Source: Annulohypoxylon bovei var. microspora (lineage: Eukaryota > Ascomycota > Sordariomycetes > Xylariales > Hypoxylaceae). Taken from it: DNA of 64,000 bases. Below, one piece after another: positions 21,810 to 33,418 of the stretch. Each line of letters begins with the position of its first letter. Position 1 is the first letter of the stretch. A program made the translations under genes and the position numbers. The stretch is taken from NCBI GenBank assembly GCA_022836615.1, contig MU405273.1, positions 1 to 64,000 of the forward strand, in the 5' to 3' direction. The notes under the pieces were generated by a model, which saw only the letters and a program-made list of their open reading frames with translations, did no database searches and was not told the origin of the DNA.

Positions 21810-23019
21810 CTAAGCAACCTGGGTAGGAGCAGGCTTGGTCTTTTTCACCAAGGTGGTGATAGCCCTGGCCTTAGAGCTAGATGCGGACAAAGAGGAGTAG
21901 ACGGCGTCGAGGAATCCCGAGTTCGCGTAAAGCTGCGACATATCCCACATCATGACACCGCCGAAGCTGGAGAACGTCTTCGAGTACTGGATCACACCGG
22001 AAAGTGTGCTAGCGTCTACGTAACCGCCGCCGGCTCCGGTGTTGGCGGGAACGCCCAGGAAGATCTTGACGTCCTTGTTCTTGCTGGTATTCTTGGCCCA
22101 GTCATCCCAGGTCTCGAAGTTAAAGTTGTTCTGGGTCGTGGAGCCTGCCACGTAAGAGGAAACACCGCAGTAGTTGTTGTAGAACTGGATCATGATGAAG
22201 TCGAACGGGACCACGCCGTTCAACATATCGTTATCCGCAGCATCGGGGTACGGGCATTGCGGCGCCGCGGAGAGGTAGTACGTCTTGCTAGTGTCGGTGT
22301 CCATCAACGAGCGCAGCTCGGTGGCGAAGGGTGCGAAGTTCTGGTTCGTGGACTCGAGGTCGAAGTCGAAACCATCGACAACGGCAGTGAGGAATGGTCG
22401 GTTTTCCTGGGTGGTGTCCGAGCCGAATAGGTTCCAGACGTTTTGGGCCGCGGTCTCAGCTGCGGAAGAGCTTGAGAAGCCGCCTTCGGTGTACGTCGCT
22501 CCTCCGAGCGATAGGAGGATTGTCTTCCCCTGAGACTGGCATGCCTTGATGTCTGTCTCTAGCTGGGGGCAGTTCAAAAGTGAAGTGCCGGCGTATACCG
22601 TGCAGTTATCACCAGCGTTGGCGAAGTTTGTGGTAGGCGTGGTGATGCCATCCATGAAAGCGAGAGGGATGATCTAACGAGCATATAGTAAGTGCCTCTG
22701 AACTTCAAGTCAAAGAATTCATATGTCTCACATCAATCTCGGTGTCTGTAGAAGTCACGTTAGCAAGTACGATACCGCGCAGATAGGTGGGATAGGCTTA
22801 CTTGAGCAGTAGTCAGCTAGGCGCGTCTGGGAGGTTGCTTGTCCTAATGAGTTCTGGCCTATCATCATATCTCAGCTTGAGTTCATATACTGATACAATT
22901 TCCTGTGTGACCTTACCCCAGTATACGGCAACATTAGTTTGCGTGCTAGCATCGAAGGCAGCAAGGGCAGACGGCAGAATGCTGGCGAAAGCCGCCAGAG
23001 CGAGGGTAAAAGAAACCAT
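21810..23019 (-). CDS. secreted GH18 chitinase (class III-like)
   Basis: Four exons, 23019-22917, 22843-22802, 22745-22732 and 22673-21810, encode 340 residues. A signal peptide (about 1-20) precedes NVAVYWGQ, the usual GH18 class III opening. The third exon is only 14 nt. ILLSLGG (about residues 105-111) and the catalytic DGFDFDLE (153-160, Glu160 as acid/base) are intact. FIMIQFYNNYC and GGVMMWDMSQ complete the barrel. It cleaves chitin beta-1,4 bonds outside the cell. No chitin-binding module or GPI signal is seen, so this is a catalytic-domain-only enzyme for wall turnover or nutrient and mycoparasitic roles. A TATATATA box lies about 110 nt upstream. Confidence 0.92.
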
Positions 23020-23125
23020 GTTTGATCTGTAACTTGGCTTGCTTGTGAAGTTGAGGCTGTAAGGACTGGACTGAGAAGACTGGCTTGGAATGAATATTCA
23101 AGTTGATGAAGGGATCTGCGTGCCC

Positions 23126-23134
23126 TATATATAT
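23126..23134 (-). promoter_or_regulatory. TATA box of the chitinase gene
   Basis: TATATATA on the minus strand, about 110 nt upstream of the ATG at 23019. Confidence 0.55.
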
Positions 23135-24754
23135 TTCGTTCACATTCTTGCTGCCTTCTCCTCGTGGCATTCGGCCACTCTCCTAACGTTACAGGCCTGT
23201 AGTGTCTTACTTGCCATGAGATGACAGCCAAACTCGTGCAACCAAACCCATGACATGCCGTTGATGTATCCTGAGCTCCCTACTTAGACATTATCCTAGG
23301 TAGTCGCCTCGACGTAACCCAAAAATAGCGCTGACCCATACCACGAATCTGTATCTACGCGGCATCGGCAGGGCTAGTTCTAAATCGAGTACCGGAAATT
23401 ACACTGCAGCCAACGATAGCACCGATTGAAGCAGGTGATCAAGCTACCAAATCTACGCAGCTTACATTTATCGCACGAGAAAGTACATAGTAGACGAACG
23501 GAGAAATCGACAAGGGAGCTACCGGCGGACACTTTCTCGGGGGGACTGGGGTTCGGCAGCAGAATAGGAGCTCATCCTACGCGTGCGGTATCCTAGCACG
23601 AAATGAGCTGAAGCTCGAGCTTCCATGTTCGGACGAACGACCCCAACCAGCTGTAGGAATTCCAACCTACAGCCACGCTGCCCCGTCCGCGTCAGACATG
23701 TTGCGGCTCTGGTCAAGCGTGTTTTAACGCGTAAGTATCACAATGGATTTTGTCTAATTTGTGCCACTTTCTGGTTACATCACAAGAGCGATAAGACAGG
23801 TTTACTATAATCTTCAGAGACATCTGTCTCGCAGCAGGTACCGGAGTGTGATAGTGCCTGGCATGTACAGCTTCCTTTTTGGGATTAGGGGGCCGGAACC
23901 GACAAATGAGAATCGCGGTTTCACTACAAGACCATGCAAGCACTCAAAGGGGGGTTGACAAGGCCTATGCGCGTCATTGCAACATTGGTATGTCTTTTGA
24001 CAACTTATCTAATAGTACATTCAGAGCCCAAACAGGGTATAGTTAAGCTTAACGTCCACCTCCGTTCAACATCCGGGGAACCAAGGTCATCTGAGATGGG
24101 TGCAAGCTCATATTCCATGCAACGATCCCTTAATGAAATCGTGCATCTGAACACTATCTTGTCATAGATAACCCCAACTCCTCCTCGTGGCCCTAGACCA
24201 GACCCGGCTCCCGCTGGCTAGTGATAAAGGGGAAGAGCTGGAGGGAGCTCCCGCTCGGGGACTGCAACGTTACGATGACGACAACACAAGATTGTTCATG
24301 GCAGGGCATATTGCAACTGTAATTTTTATATATCAATGCAGATTGCCGAAGATATATCTAAAGCATGTGAGATAGCTTTATTCAGCACTGATTACTCAGA
24401 ATCTATACTCTATATTCCAGGTAAATGCTCTGTCAGAACCACCCTCCATAAATATGCTGTCACCTACCATAAAAGCAATATACCAATGCAAGTATTACAA
24501 ATGCCAATAGCATCCCTCATTCCTACGATAAGATTATAGCTCTTAGTGGAAGCTAGAACTAGCTTCAGAAGAGAGGTGAAGTTAACCGATCCTATAATAA
24601 GGGTGTAAGACGTTGGTAAGCAAGGCCGTAGATTCTCTAATTTAGATCTATGACCAGCTCTGGAGAAGATCTGCATCCATATATTAGTTCTTGCATCCTA
24701 CTCGTGGCCTAGATGAGCTTATGTGCCATTAAGTTGCAAATTCTATGGTTGCAT

Positions 24755-24780
24755 ACTTACCTACCTACCTATTTACTTAC
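24755..24780. repeat. ACCT run
   Basis: ACTTACCTACCTACCTATTTA-type simple sequence in gene-free DNA. Confidence 0.55.
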
Positions 24781-26151
24781 ATGTTAGTGCTCTTACAGAC
24801 GATGACTCGTTACACGGCTTATTCCAAGACAACTTCAGGTGAACTAACCTTGCCAAGTCCACGTACCTCCTCATGATTCTAACATCGCGGTTGTGGTCTG
24901 TTCCATGCGGTAGATATGACCAATATCGGTCTTGTCAAACATAGTCGATGTAAGTTTTCAATTTCAATCCCCCTTTGAGACGATTTTTGTATCACAGACG
25001 ACAGTCATTCTCAGTAAACAGACGGTGTAACTTATTCAACTACTAATTAATGAATAACAGGAAAGTCCAACTTGAGATCATTTCGAGAACGAGCCTCGAT
25101 ATTATCCAAGGCTACCTCGCCTTCTATTGAAGAACTATAAGATGATGGGCATAAGTTGACCTTAACGGTAGCAATGTCTGGGTAATTTGACGGCAACTAG
25201 GTTAACACCAACAAGGTGCAGGAAGTGAAGATACCTAGGTAATTTTCAATGAGAAACTATACAATTCGAAGTATTAAAGGAAAGGTTTACAGTAACTCCC
25301 CAAAGAATCGGAAAGAAAGCTGCTATAACGGGCCTTATCAACTCGTCCCTTTTTGTCAACGGCGTTTGTCAACGGCGAATTAGATAATATCCTCGATAGG
25401 TATTAACCCTAAGGCTAGTAGCCATATAGATCTGCCTTCCGTTCCGACGCCGACGATTAACCATGTATTGATAGGCTAATTCACCTTTCAATACTCTAAT
25501 AGTTGTGACAAGATCAATCCAGGGGCGACAGCAAGGTCTGCGATAACCTTGCCTATCAGAGACTTGGAAGAACATAGTTCCGGTTCTTCTCCCTTTTAAG
25601 ACCGCTTCGTTCCTATTGTTAGCCGAGTCAGTATACCTATTAAGATATGATTGTTTCAGTTATCATCGATTTAAACGTGTCGACTAGGTACCTGGTAGGG
25701 ATACTCAAGAGGATTGAAAATCTCGCCTATGAATTTGGTACGTTTTTCATAGTTGCAAGATATACTCAGCTCATTATGTCCATGCATCTCATAATAAACT
25801 CTCGGCATGTTGGTTACACACGATTTAAAAACATTTATATCTGTAGATACCTATAGTTAAAGCCTTTCTATATGAAGTTGTGTTATACACTGCCCAGCTT
25901 CGGACAATGGCACATTCTACTTTTCCGTTTCTCCATATTCGCCCCGTGCTTACAAATAGCGTAATTTCATCATACTTGTCCATACAGTGGCAATTCACGA
26001 AATAGCCAGGTCATAATTCAAATTGATTCGGTGTTATAGTCCGATGGTATTATAGATTTATACGAATATATATATAAGATCCAATGCCACCACTCCGTCT
26101 TACCAACTTCAAGACTTCTTGTTTAACTTATTAGGGCGCCCCAAACCAACC

Positions 26152-27160
26152 ATGACGGAGGGAATTGCAACATACAATGTGCCAGGCATTTCCGCGCCTT
26201 GCCAGACATGGTACAACGTCATCGGCGACTTGAATGGCTCAACAAGCACACCCCTGGTCATTCTCCACGGCGGTCCTGGCGCAGCCCACGATTACCTGCT
26301 ACCGCTGACCGACCTGGCACCCGAAGTGCCCCTCATCTTCTATGACCAGATCGGAAGTGGGCGGTCGACCCACCTCCCCGACCGAGCCAGCGACGAGGAC
26401 TTCTGGCAGGTCGACCTATTCGAGAACGAGCTCGACAACCTGCTCGTGCACCTAGGCCTTCAGGAACGTCCCGTCGACGTGTACGGCCACTCGTGGGGCG
26501 GGGTGCTCGCAGCCTCATGGGCGTCGAAGCCGTCGCCGTCGACGAAGAACCTCCGACGTCTTGTCCTCGCAAGCAGTCCCGCAAGCATGAGCGGGTTCGC
26601 GGCCGACCTAGCCGTGCTGAGGAAGCAACTGCCAAAAGACGTGCAAGCCGTGCTCGACACCGGGGACGAGACGCAAAACTATACGAGCCCGGAGTATCTG
26701 GATGCCATCGATGTCTTTTATCAGCAGCATCTGAGCCTGACTAGGCCGTGGCCGCCGCAGGAGGTCCAGGATATGCAGAAGTGGCTGGCGGAGGATATGT
26801 CGAGTTACCTCTTGATGTAAGTTTTCAGAACAAGTTTTAAATCTAAGTAACCTGGCAAGTAGGTAGGTACCTAGACGAACAGTTAATTTCTAACAAACAC
26901 CACGCAGGTATGGACCGAACCCGCTAGTCATCGCGGGCACGCTCAGCAACTGGACAGTTATCCCGTCGCTGCACCAAATCAAGGTGCCGACACTGCTGAT
27001 AGACGGGGCGGAAGATACGATACAGGAGGAATCGGTGAAGCCGCTTTTCGAGCATATTGAGAAGGCGAAACTGGTCACGCTTGACAACGCTGCCCATTTT
27101 GCGCATGTCGACCAGCGGGAGAAGTATATGCAGCACCTGCGAGCATTCTTGGTGAATTAG
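26152..27160 (+). CDS. alpha/beta hydrolase, proline-iminopeptidase type (S33)
   Basis: Two exons, 26152-26816 and 26908-27160 (91-nt intron containing an AGGTAGGTACC run), encode 305 residues. The oxyanion motif LHGGPGAAHDYL is near residue 42. The nucleophile elbow VYGHSWGG is near 110 with Ser as nucleophile. The acid is probably the Asp in IDGAEDTI, and the catalytic His lies in NAAHFAHVDQREKY near the C-terminus, encoded by exon 2. These are hallmarks of proline iminopeptidase-like hydrolases. It is probably cytosolic and acts on N-terminal proline or small amides and esters. I chose ATG 26152 because the upstream in-frame extension lacks an ATG. Confidence 0.9.
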
Positions 27161-27530
27161 GATCGAATAATATCGGTAATTGTCTTCGGGTTGAAAGAAG
27201 GTGTTACGTCCATAGAAATAATCATAGGTAGGTAGGTACATTCCATACAAAAGACAAGTTGTTCACCTCACGTCCCATCACCGTATGGCAAAAACCCTTC
27301 AGTAAGACCCATATCATTAGAAGCTAGCCTACCAATATCCTTAATTTCTCACGTAGCAAGCCTCTTAATAATCCACGACGACTCTGCATGTCTCAGTATA
27401 ACCTAGTACAGCTCCAAAACATCGTTCCAAAAAAAAGGGGGTAGTAGTATATCCACCTCCAGTCCAAGAGGTCCCAATAAAAAACAAAAGCACGTAAGCC
27501 CCCCATTATAGTTTTAACTCGACGGCCCCT
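27161..27530. other. intergenic region between convergent genes
   Basis: Contains an AGGTAGGTAGGTAC run near 27226; nothing else is recognised. Confidence 0.5.
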
Positions 27531-28675
27531 TCAGCACTTCACAAGGTACAGCCCAATCGGCGCGCCCGGGTTTAACTGCTCGTACTCGAGGCACGCGTCC
27601 TCACCCGGGCCATCCATCATCAAGACCGCGACCTCGGCGTCGTCGCCGGGGCACGGAAAGCTCAGCGGCTCGGCGCTGACGCCCGGCTGCAGCGTGACGC
27701 CCTCCAGCGGCATCGCGACGCCCGGCGCGTTGTTCCAGCTCGTGTTGCCGGGTTCTAGCGGCGGCCCGTCTAGCACCGCGAAGTGGACCGACCCCGACCC
27801 CGTCAACCTATAGGGCAGGGGTTGGGGGGAGGCGGCGGGCAAGTCGAACACGATCCCGCACTCCTTGCCCGCGTCCGAGGACTCGAACCGGAAGACGAAG
27901 ATGGCGGATGCGTTGGGCGATAGCTCGACGATCATGTTGGGGTTCGGGCCGTACGCCGTGTTCGGGTTGCCCCTGTCGATCAGGATGATCTCGTCGGGGC
28001 CCTGGGCGATTACTACGTCGCATTCGCCCCGGGGGTGGGTGGGTGTGCTTGTCGATGCGGGGGAAGAGGTTGTGGGGGTTGCTGTCTCCTGCCCTGTAGA
28101 ACTTGTCGGAGTCTGGGAGGGCGTTGGCGAGGAAGAGCTCTCCCCAGCACACGGAGGCCGGCAGCTATCGGCGTGGATCATCACCGTGGAGCAGTTAACC
28201 CCTCTCGGCTGTAGATATAAATTGACCTCGTCACCGTCGCCGGTATGACATTCGTAGAACTCAGACTGGTCTCTGTACGTCACACCACCATAACACCCGA
28301 TAGTGAAACCGTGGGCCGGCTGTTGGTTCCAATCGCACTGAAGGACAGAGGTAGGTGCTACAACGAGAAAAAAACCCCGAGTTAGTAGGTAAACTTGTAA
28401 TAGAAATTCAACGTGGAAGTCATACGAGTCCACCAGCAGCCTCTGCCCTGCTGATCAGCAAAAGCGTCCCCAAACCAGGTGAACAGAGACGGCGACAAGT
28501 CGCTCCCAGCTCTCACTTGGCCATTACCCAACTGTCCCACCGAGCCGTTGTATCCGCCTGTGGTCGTAAGATGAAAGCCACATCCGGCATTCATCTGAAG
28601 ATTCATCTGGACAGACGAGCCTTTCACGGACACTAGCGACGCTAGGAGAGCTATAGTGAGGATGGGTAGCAGCAT
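27531..28675 (-). CDS. secreted surface protein with C-terminal But2-like domain
   Basis: Two exons, 28675-28426 and 28357-27531 (68-nt intron), encode 358 residues. A signal peptide (about 1-19) is followed by a Cys-containing N-terminal domain (CGFHLTTTGG, GRGCWWTPP, FTIGCYGGVTY, EFYECHTGDGDEVNLY), then a Ser/Thr/Pro linker (about 150-185), then a C-terminal domain with AIFVFRFE, KECGIVFDLP and IGLYLVKC. The last part resembles the But2 C-terminal domain found on many fungal secreted proteins. The linker is probably O-mannosylated. It is likely wall-associated; no enzymatic residues are recognised. Confidence 0.75.
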
Positions 28676-29835
28676 CTTAGCTACGAGTAACTTGGATGGC
28701 TTTAGAATCTTGGAGAGCTCTACATGGAACCAAAAGAACTATGGTGATGAAGACTCTTCCCAAGAAAGGGCCAAAAATGGTGGACTGGGCATTCAAAATG
28801 AGCAAGTCGAGTCAATAATTGAAGATCGATGGATACAGGGGGAGGATGAAGGTACTTAAGATTCAAAACTCATGTAGGACGTGATCCTCACTTTGTATGT
28901 TCCTGATTATTCTTCCCTTTCCCGCGCCTGCCAATTCACTGTTCGAGCGAGGTAAGTTCTAGGGAGAACGTACAAGCATGATTCGATGGTAGGTAGTCAC
29001 AAATGAGCATCCACGATGGAAAGCGGCTTAGGTTCCAGCAAGACTGGCAAGGGCATTACTAGAACGAGGAAGCATCATCGGACAACGAGATTTGTACTTT
29101 GTAGGTTTCGTGAGCTTCGTTATAATATTAGAAAGTGCTTTGGATACTCACTGTTCGGGAATCACAATCACACATTCTTTCACATTCAATTCGGCACATG
29201 TCTACCCGCGAATAAAGTTATGGGATATTGACGTCTTTTTATGTCGCCAACAATCCGGCCATCGAAATCTGATGCTCGCCCGGTTGATATATTTTAGACC
29301 TTAATGATCTTTTGCCATAAACCCTTGGGCCTTAGAGATATATAGCTACGGATTGGATGGTAAATAGTTGAACAATGCGACATCCAAATGCACCATAGCT
29401 ACCGCATGATAGATACGCTTTGCGACCTAGCCGGGTGAGAGTTTTGCCTGTCGCACAACGGGAAACGATCCCTTCCGAGCATCGTCCAGGTCCCACCCGG
29501 AATTAAATTGTATCTCTGCCTATACTTTGGATAGGTCTAGAAGGGTTCCTGGGGGCTTCATGCTTGCTAGTTGCGGCACAACCTGAGACTTGAGTATGAG
29601 GTATGTACCTACTCAGCCGTATGCGACTAGCCATGTAAAGTGGAAGCCGCCTATAATGTCGCCAAAGGGCAATTGTTCCAACCAAGAAGGATGCACAAGA
29701 GTCCTGTTCGCCTGGCTATCAACCAGTCTACCCCATCTTAGGCGGCATCGGGATGGATAAACAAGTCAGAGCTGCCCTTGGCTGAGAAGCGGCAGTTGGT
29801 CATTCCGACTATTTCCGCGTTTTCGACAGGATCGC
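28676..29835. other. intergenic region
   Basis: About 1.2 kb: the 5' flank of the But2-type gene and the 3' flank of NOG2. No supported gene. Confidence 0.55.
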
Positions 29836-32005
29836 TCATCCTTCGTCCTCGTCGCCGGATTCACTATCATCAATGTCGCTTAGCTCTTCCAGGGGTATCA
29901 TATCTTCTTCGTCATCTTCAACTTCAGCTGAGACTTCGTCGTCTGACTCCTCACTGTTGCTCCCAAAACCCTCGAATTCTTCGTCATCCTCACTCGCACT
30001 CTCTCCGTCTGCAACTGATGTAGCCGATGCAGCCACGGATGCGTCAGGAACACTCTCCAAATCATCTCTCTTTCGTTTTCGTGGCATTTCTCCGAGTCTA
30101 CCCTCACGGCCTTCGATGCCTTTTCCTTCTTCTCCTTCTACTAGAGGTGCTGGGGTAAACCATGGAATCTTGCCTCGCATGAAATCGTTCAATACCATCT
30201 TGGCAACTCCATCCACGTCTGGTTCACCAGCCTTCAATAAACGACCGCCCTTTCGAGCAAGAAGCTCAAGGAAGTGAATATGGTCGGTCCATCCTTTTAA
30301 TTCGTAGGTGCGCTCCATATGATGCTGCTTGACTTTTGACAGAAGCGCAGGGATGTATTGCTCAGGATTCTCCACCATCTCAACTCGGACTACACCGCGA
30401 AGAAGGATATCTTGAGGAGAGTCATTCTGATTAGGAGGAACAACGCCTGGGCAATCAATGAGATATATCCGTTTCATCAACGTGACATATTGCCAAACTT
30501 TGGTTTCGCCGGGGATAGGGGCTACTTTGGCGACCATCTTCTTCCGCAGGGTATTAATGATCGAGGACTTTCCTACATTAGGATAACCTATTAGACCGAC
30601 GGATATCTGTTTGCGATCCGAGTGCAATCGCGAGAATTGTCGGAGAAGCTGGATTAGAGAGCCCTTGCCGAAAGGATTGGTTATGCTTGAGTGGAAAGCA
30701 AGAGTCGGGTAATCCTTAGAGAGATTGCGAACCCAGGCAGCCTTGAGCAGAGTTAGCAAAAGTACTCTAGACTTATTCAACTTTCGGAAAAGAATAAACA
30801 ACAAGGTTAAACGGATGTATGAATCATTACTAAGAAATCGACCACTGGCCACCCAAGATAGGTAGAGATAGATTTCAACTCAAAATAAAACACGGCCCAA
30901 CTAGTGGCGGCACCCCAAAACGGGATCCCGCCAGTTTTCAGTCCAAAGACATGAGAACAGTAAGTATGGATATTTAATCTCCCAATGCTATAACGGATGA
31001 CTTCTCACTAAAGATAGAGCAAGCACCCTGACTAAGAGCATTGGGGTCGACAGGGAAACGACAGAATGACGAAGATCATGACACTTACAGCTACGCTCGT
31101 GGGTACTAAATCGGTCTTATTCAAGACAAATATCAGGTGTTTATGCGGCGCATCCTCCTTTAGATATTTCTCGACACTACGGCATCGAGTACCAAGAGGA
31201 TCGCGAGCATCGAGCACATGAATGACAACATCCGAGGCACTATTCACTGTTAGCATTCACCCGACTGAGTAGAACGATTAGGTAGAGCAATAACATACTC
31301 AAGAACCTTGTAAAGCTCATTCCATATCCTTTTACTCTGACCCTTGTTGAAGATGGGTTCAACAGCCATGGTGAGAGCATCCTCGGCATAGGTCTGACCT
31401 TCACCAGCTTCGTTGAGATCAGCTCCAGAATTGCCGCTCAGAAGCCTTGCCTGCTCGAGGCGATCCTTGTACGTGTCCATGCTCTTCTCGGTATCATCAG
31501 CCAGGTCCGTCAGACTGCTTACGCCCAACTTCACTCTCTTGCGCTGAGATTTCGGACCGAAGGCGTCAGCGAAGGGAGAGCTCTCGATTGCCATCTTGGC
31601 CTTATGCTGCTTTACGCCGTGCTGAGTGTTCGAGTCGTCCCTGATCAAGCTCATAGGCAGCTTGTTCGACTTCAAGAGGACTGTGTACGGATCGTTGGCC
31701 TTCTCAGCCATCGCGTCGCGGAAAGCCTTGAGGGAGTCCTGCGAGATGACGCGGGTATTGGTAAACCATTTCCTGTTGGGTTCGACCCTTGCAGCTGGTA
31801 GATCTCTGGACTGGTACTTGGCAGCTTGGATGATCTTGCCATCGGCGTTTCGCACTGGTTTGCCTTCATCTTTTCGCATGTTCAGGGTCTTGACCTTCTT
31901 CGCAGAGCGATAGAAATTCTCGCCCTTGACTTTGATGTTATCCATTCCCGTACCCGACTTGCCCTGCCGGACCAGCCGGCTACGTTCCTTCTTACCGGTC
32001 CCCAT
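29836..32005 (-). CDS. NOG2: nucleolar GTPase Nog2 (ribosome large-subunit assembly)
   Basis: Three exons, 32005-31299, 31239-31089 and 30741-29836, encode 587 residues. The N-terminus MGTGKKERSR and the NGP1NT-type region precede a circularly permuted GTPase. G4 (NKTDLVP) comes first, then G1 (GYPNVGKSS), G2/G3 region (DCPGVVPP). The C-terminus is strongly acidic (Glu/Asp/Ser-rich, about 500-587). Nog2 acts as a placeholder GTPase on nuclear pre-60S particles before export. Start: MGTG is the conserved N-terminus, so the longer upstream frame is 5'UTR. Intron 1 is 59 nt, but intron 2 (31088-30742) is 347 nt and holds a candidate H/ACA snoRNA, as the NOG2 intron does in budding yeast. Confidence 0.95.
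30813..31048 (-). ncRNA. snR191-like: candidate H/ACA snoRNA (snR191-like) in NOG2 intron 2
   Basis: The 5' hairpin is closed by a perfect 9-bp stem (31045-31037 with 30989-30981), with guide elements AGTCA (31033-31029) and GTTAT (30994-30990). The H box AGATTA (30980-30975) starts 14 nt after the 3' guide begins. The guides fit 5'-GUAAC-U-A-UGACU-3' of 25S rRNA, the yeast U2258 site. A middle hairpin (30933-30905) follows. The 3' hairpin has guides GAGT (30881-30878) and TAGT (30832-30829) fitting ACUA-U-G-ACUC, the U2260 site. The ACA box (30818-30816) is 14 nt from the start of that guide. Yeast snR191 lies in the NOG2 intron and targets these two uridines. The second guide pair is short (4+4 bp). 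Confidence 0.72.
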
Positions 32006-32467
32006 TGCGCCCAAGTTTCGTTTGAGCTGGTGAGGTAAAGTTGAAGGGAAATGGGTGATGGAAGGAAAGGTAGAAAGATGGATGGGTCTTAGAAAGAGGA
32101 AAAGTGGCTGGTGGGGACTTGGAACTTTTTTTTCACTTCGTTTAGCGCACATGCATTTAAACGTTCTTATCCACCTTTATCGCTATCGATTGTCGATTGG
32201 ATTAACAGATGAGAAGTTCAATTCTGCCGACTTTTATCCTTGAACATGGATCCATTCGATTGGACCCCGGACTCTGTAAAGTGGGGCATTATGATTTTCT
32301 TCTTTTGCAACTTTTCCCAAGTGGAATTTCGTATTCAACACCATCAAGAACTAGCCGATTCCTCTCTCCACGACGACAAACGATACATAAACGATCCCAA
32401 TGACCTCAATTGACTGAGTGGCTTCTGATACCCCAAACATAGTGCCAACCGGCACACCACCGTCAAA
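32006..32467. promoter_or_regulatory. divergent promoter, NOG2 / mS26
   Basis: 462 bp between the start codons of two ribosome-related genes. Two inverted CCAAT boxes (ATTGG at 32196-32200 and 32259-32263) lie 63 bp apart near the middle. A shared promoter would link nuclear ribosome assembly and mitoribosome production; this is inference from orientation. Confidence 0.5.
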
Positions 32468-33418
32468 ATGCCCCCCCTACTCCCCCGACCGTCCCTCCTC
32501 CCACGAGGGACATCGACATCGACATCGACATGCCTCACCCGCGTCTTCTCCTCGAGCGCCGCGCGGCCCTCAGCGGCGCAGCGCATCCCGCCCGAATCCC
32601 CGCTCTTCATCAACGTGCCGAAGCGGCCGCAAGACCAGTCGATCGAGGCGCTGCGGGAGCTCAAGCCCGTGAAGGGGCACCTGCCGATCCCGCGGCAGGT
32701 CTTCAAGCACCGGGACGGCCACCTCAAGCCGGGGCACCGGTGGCTCGGCAAGTCCGCGCCCCTCCCGACCTCCGCGAAGGCGCTGCAGCCGCCGCGCTCC
32801 GACGTCCAGGCCTGGAAGCGGCGCATGGCCGCCTCGCGAAGAGAGAACATGCGCGTCGGCGTGCGGGCGCTGTACGCGCGGAAGCAGCTCGCCGACCAGA
32901 AGCGCCTGGACACCCAGACCGCCAACCTGGCCGCGCACCGTGCCGCCGCCATCGCCCCCGAGCGCGAGGACGAGCGGCTGACGCGCGCCAGCATCAACCC
33001 GAGGACCTTGGAGACGGCCGTGGTGCTGGACCCGTACCGCTTCGAGCGGGCGGCGGAGTCGAAGATGCGCACCGACTTGATACTGGCGCAGAAGAGCGAG
33101 GCGCGGCGCGACGCCATCCAGGAGCTGTACATGAAAGCGCGGTCCTTCATCGTGAACGAGAGCGATCTGGAGGTCGAGGTCAACAAGCTGTTCGCGCCCG
33201 ACTACTGGAAGAACATGGGCCTGTCGGCGAGCGGCTTCGAGGTGCAGAATATCTGGGATTTGGACGGCAAGCCGCAGACCGTCTCCGACATGTTGAATGA
33301 GGTGTCGCGGACATCAAGCACGGCGGTGAAGAGCTTCGAGACGGAGAAGACGCGCACTCTCAAGCGGCAGAAGGAGGTAGCCGAAGAACTCACAGGTGGC
33401 AAGCTAGATGGAATCTGA
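32468..33418 (+). CDS. PET123: mitochondrial small-subunit ribosomal protein mS26 / Pet123-like
   Basis: Intronless, 316 residues. A Ser/Thr/Arg-rich N-terminus (about 1-40) looks like a mitochondrial targeting sequence. Next come SPLFINVPKRPQ, then KGHLPIPRQVF, a long basic helical region with AHRAAAIAPERED, and EARRDAIQELYMKARSFIV; these segments resemble fungal Pet123/mS26. The body is highly charged and alpha-helical, as expected for a fungal mitoribosome-specific protein. GC content and GC3 are far higher than in neighbours, which creates long false frames on both strands. It diverges from NOG2. Family identification is by recalled segment patterns. Confidence 0.75.
   Translation: MPPLLPRPSLLPRGTSTSTSTCLTRVFSSSAARPSAAQRIPPESPLFINVPKRPQDQSIEALRELKPVKGHLPIPRQVFKHRDGHLKPGHRWLGKSAPLPTSAKALQPPRSDVQAWKRRMAASRRENMRVGVRALYARKQLADQKRLDTQTANLAAHRAAAIAPEREDERLTRASINPRTLETAVVLDPYRFERAAESKMRTDLILAQKSEARRDAIQELYMKARSFIVNESDLEVEVNKLFAPDYWKNMGLSASGFEVQNIWDLDGKPQTVSDMLNEVSRTSSTAVKSFETEKTRTLKRQKEVAEELTGGKLDGI

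Larger units (their letters stand above)
23020..26151. other. 3.1-kb gene-free, mostly AT-rich region
   Basis: No convincing gene. A more GC-rich patch at about 23500-23720 has short open frames on both strands without family features. A 12-base unit TTGTCAACGGCG is repeated at 25353 and 25366, and an ACCT run lies at 24755-24780. It could be decayed repeat DNA; none is recognisable by eye. Confidence 0.5.

Noticed and set aside
32530..33300. 256-residue plus-strand frame
   Set aside because: Shifted frame of the mS26 gene with unnatural Ala/Arg/Pro composition.
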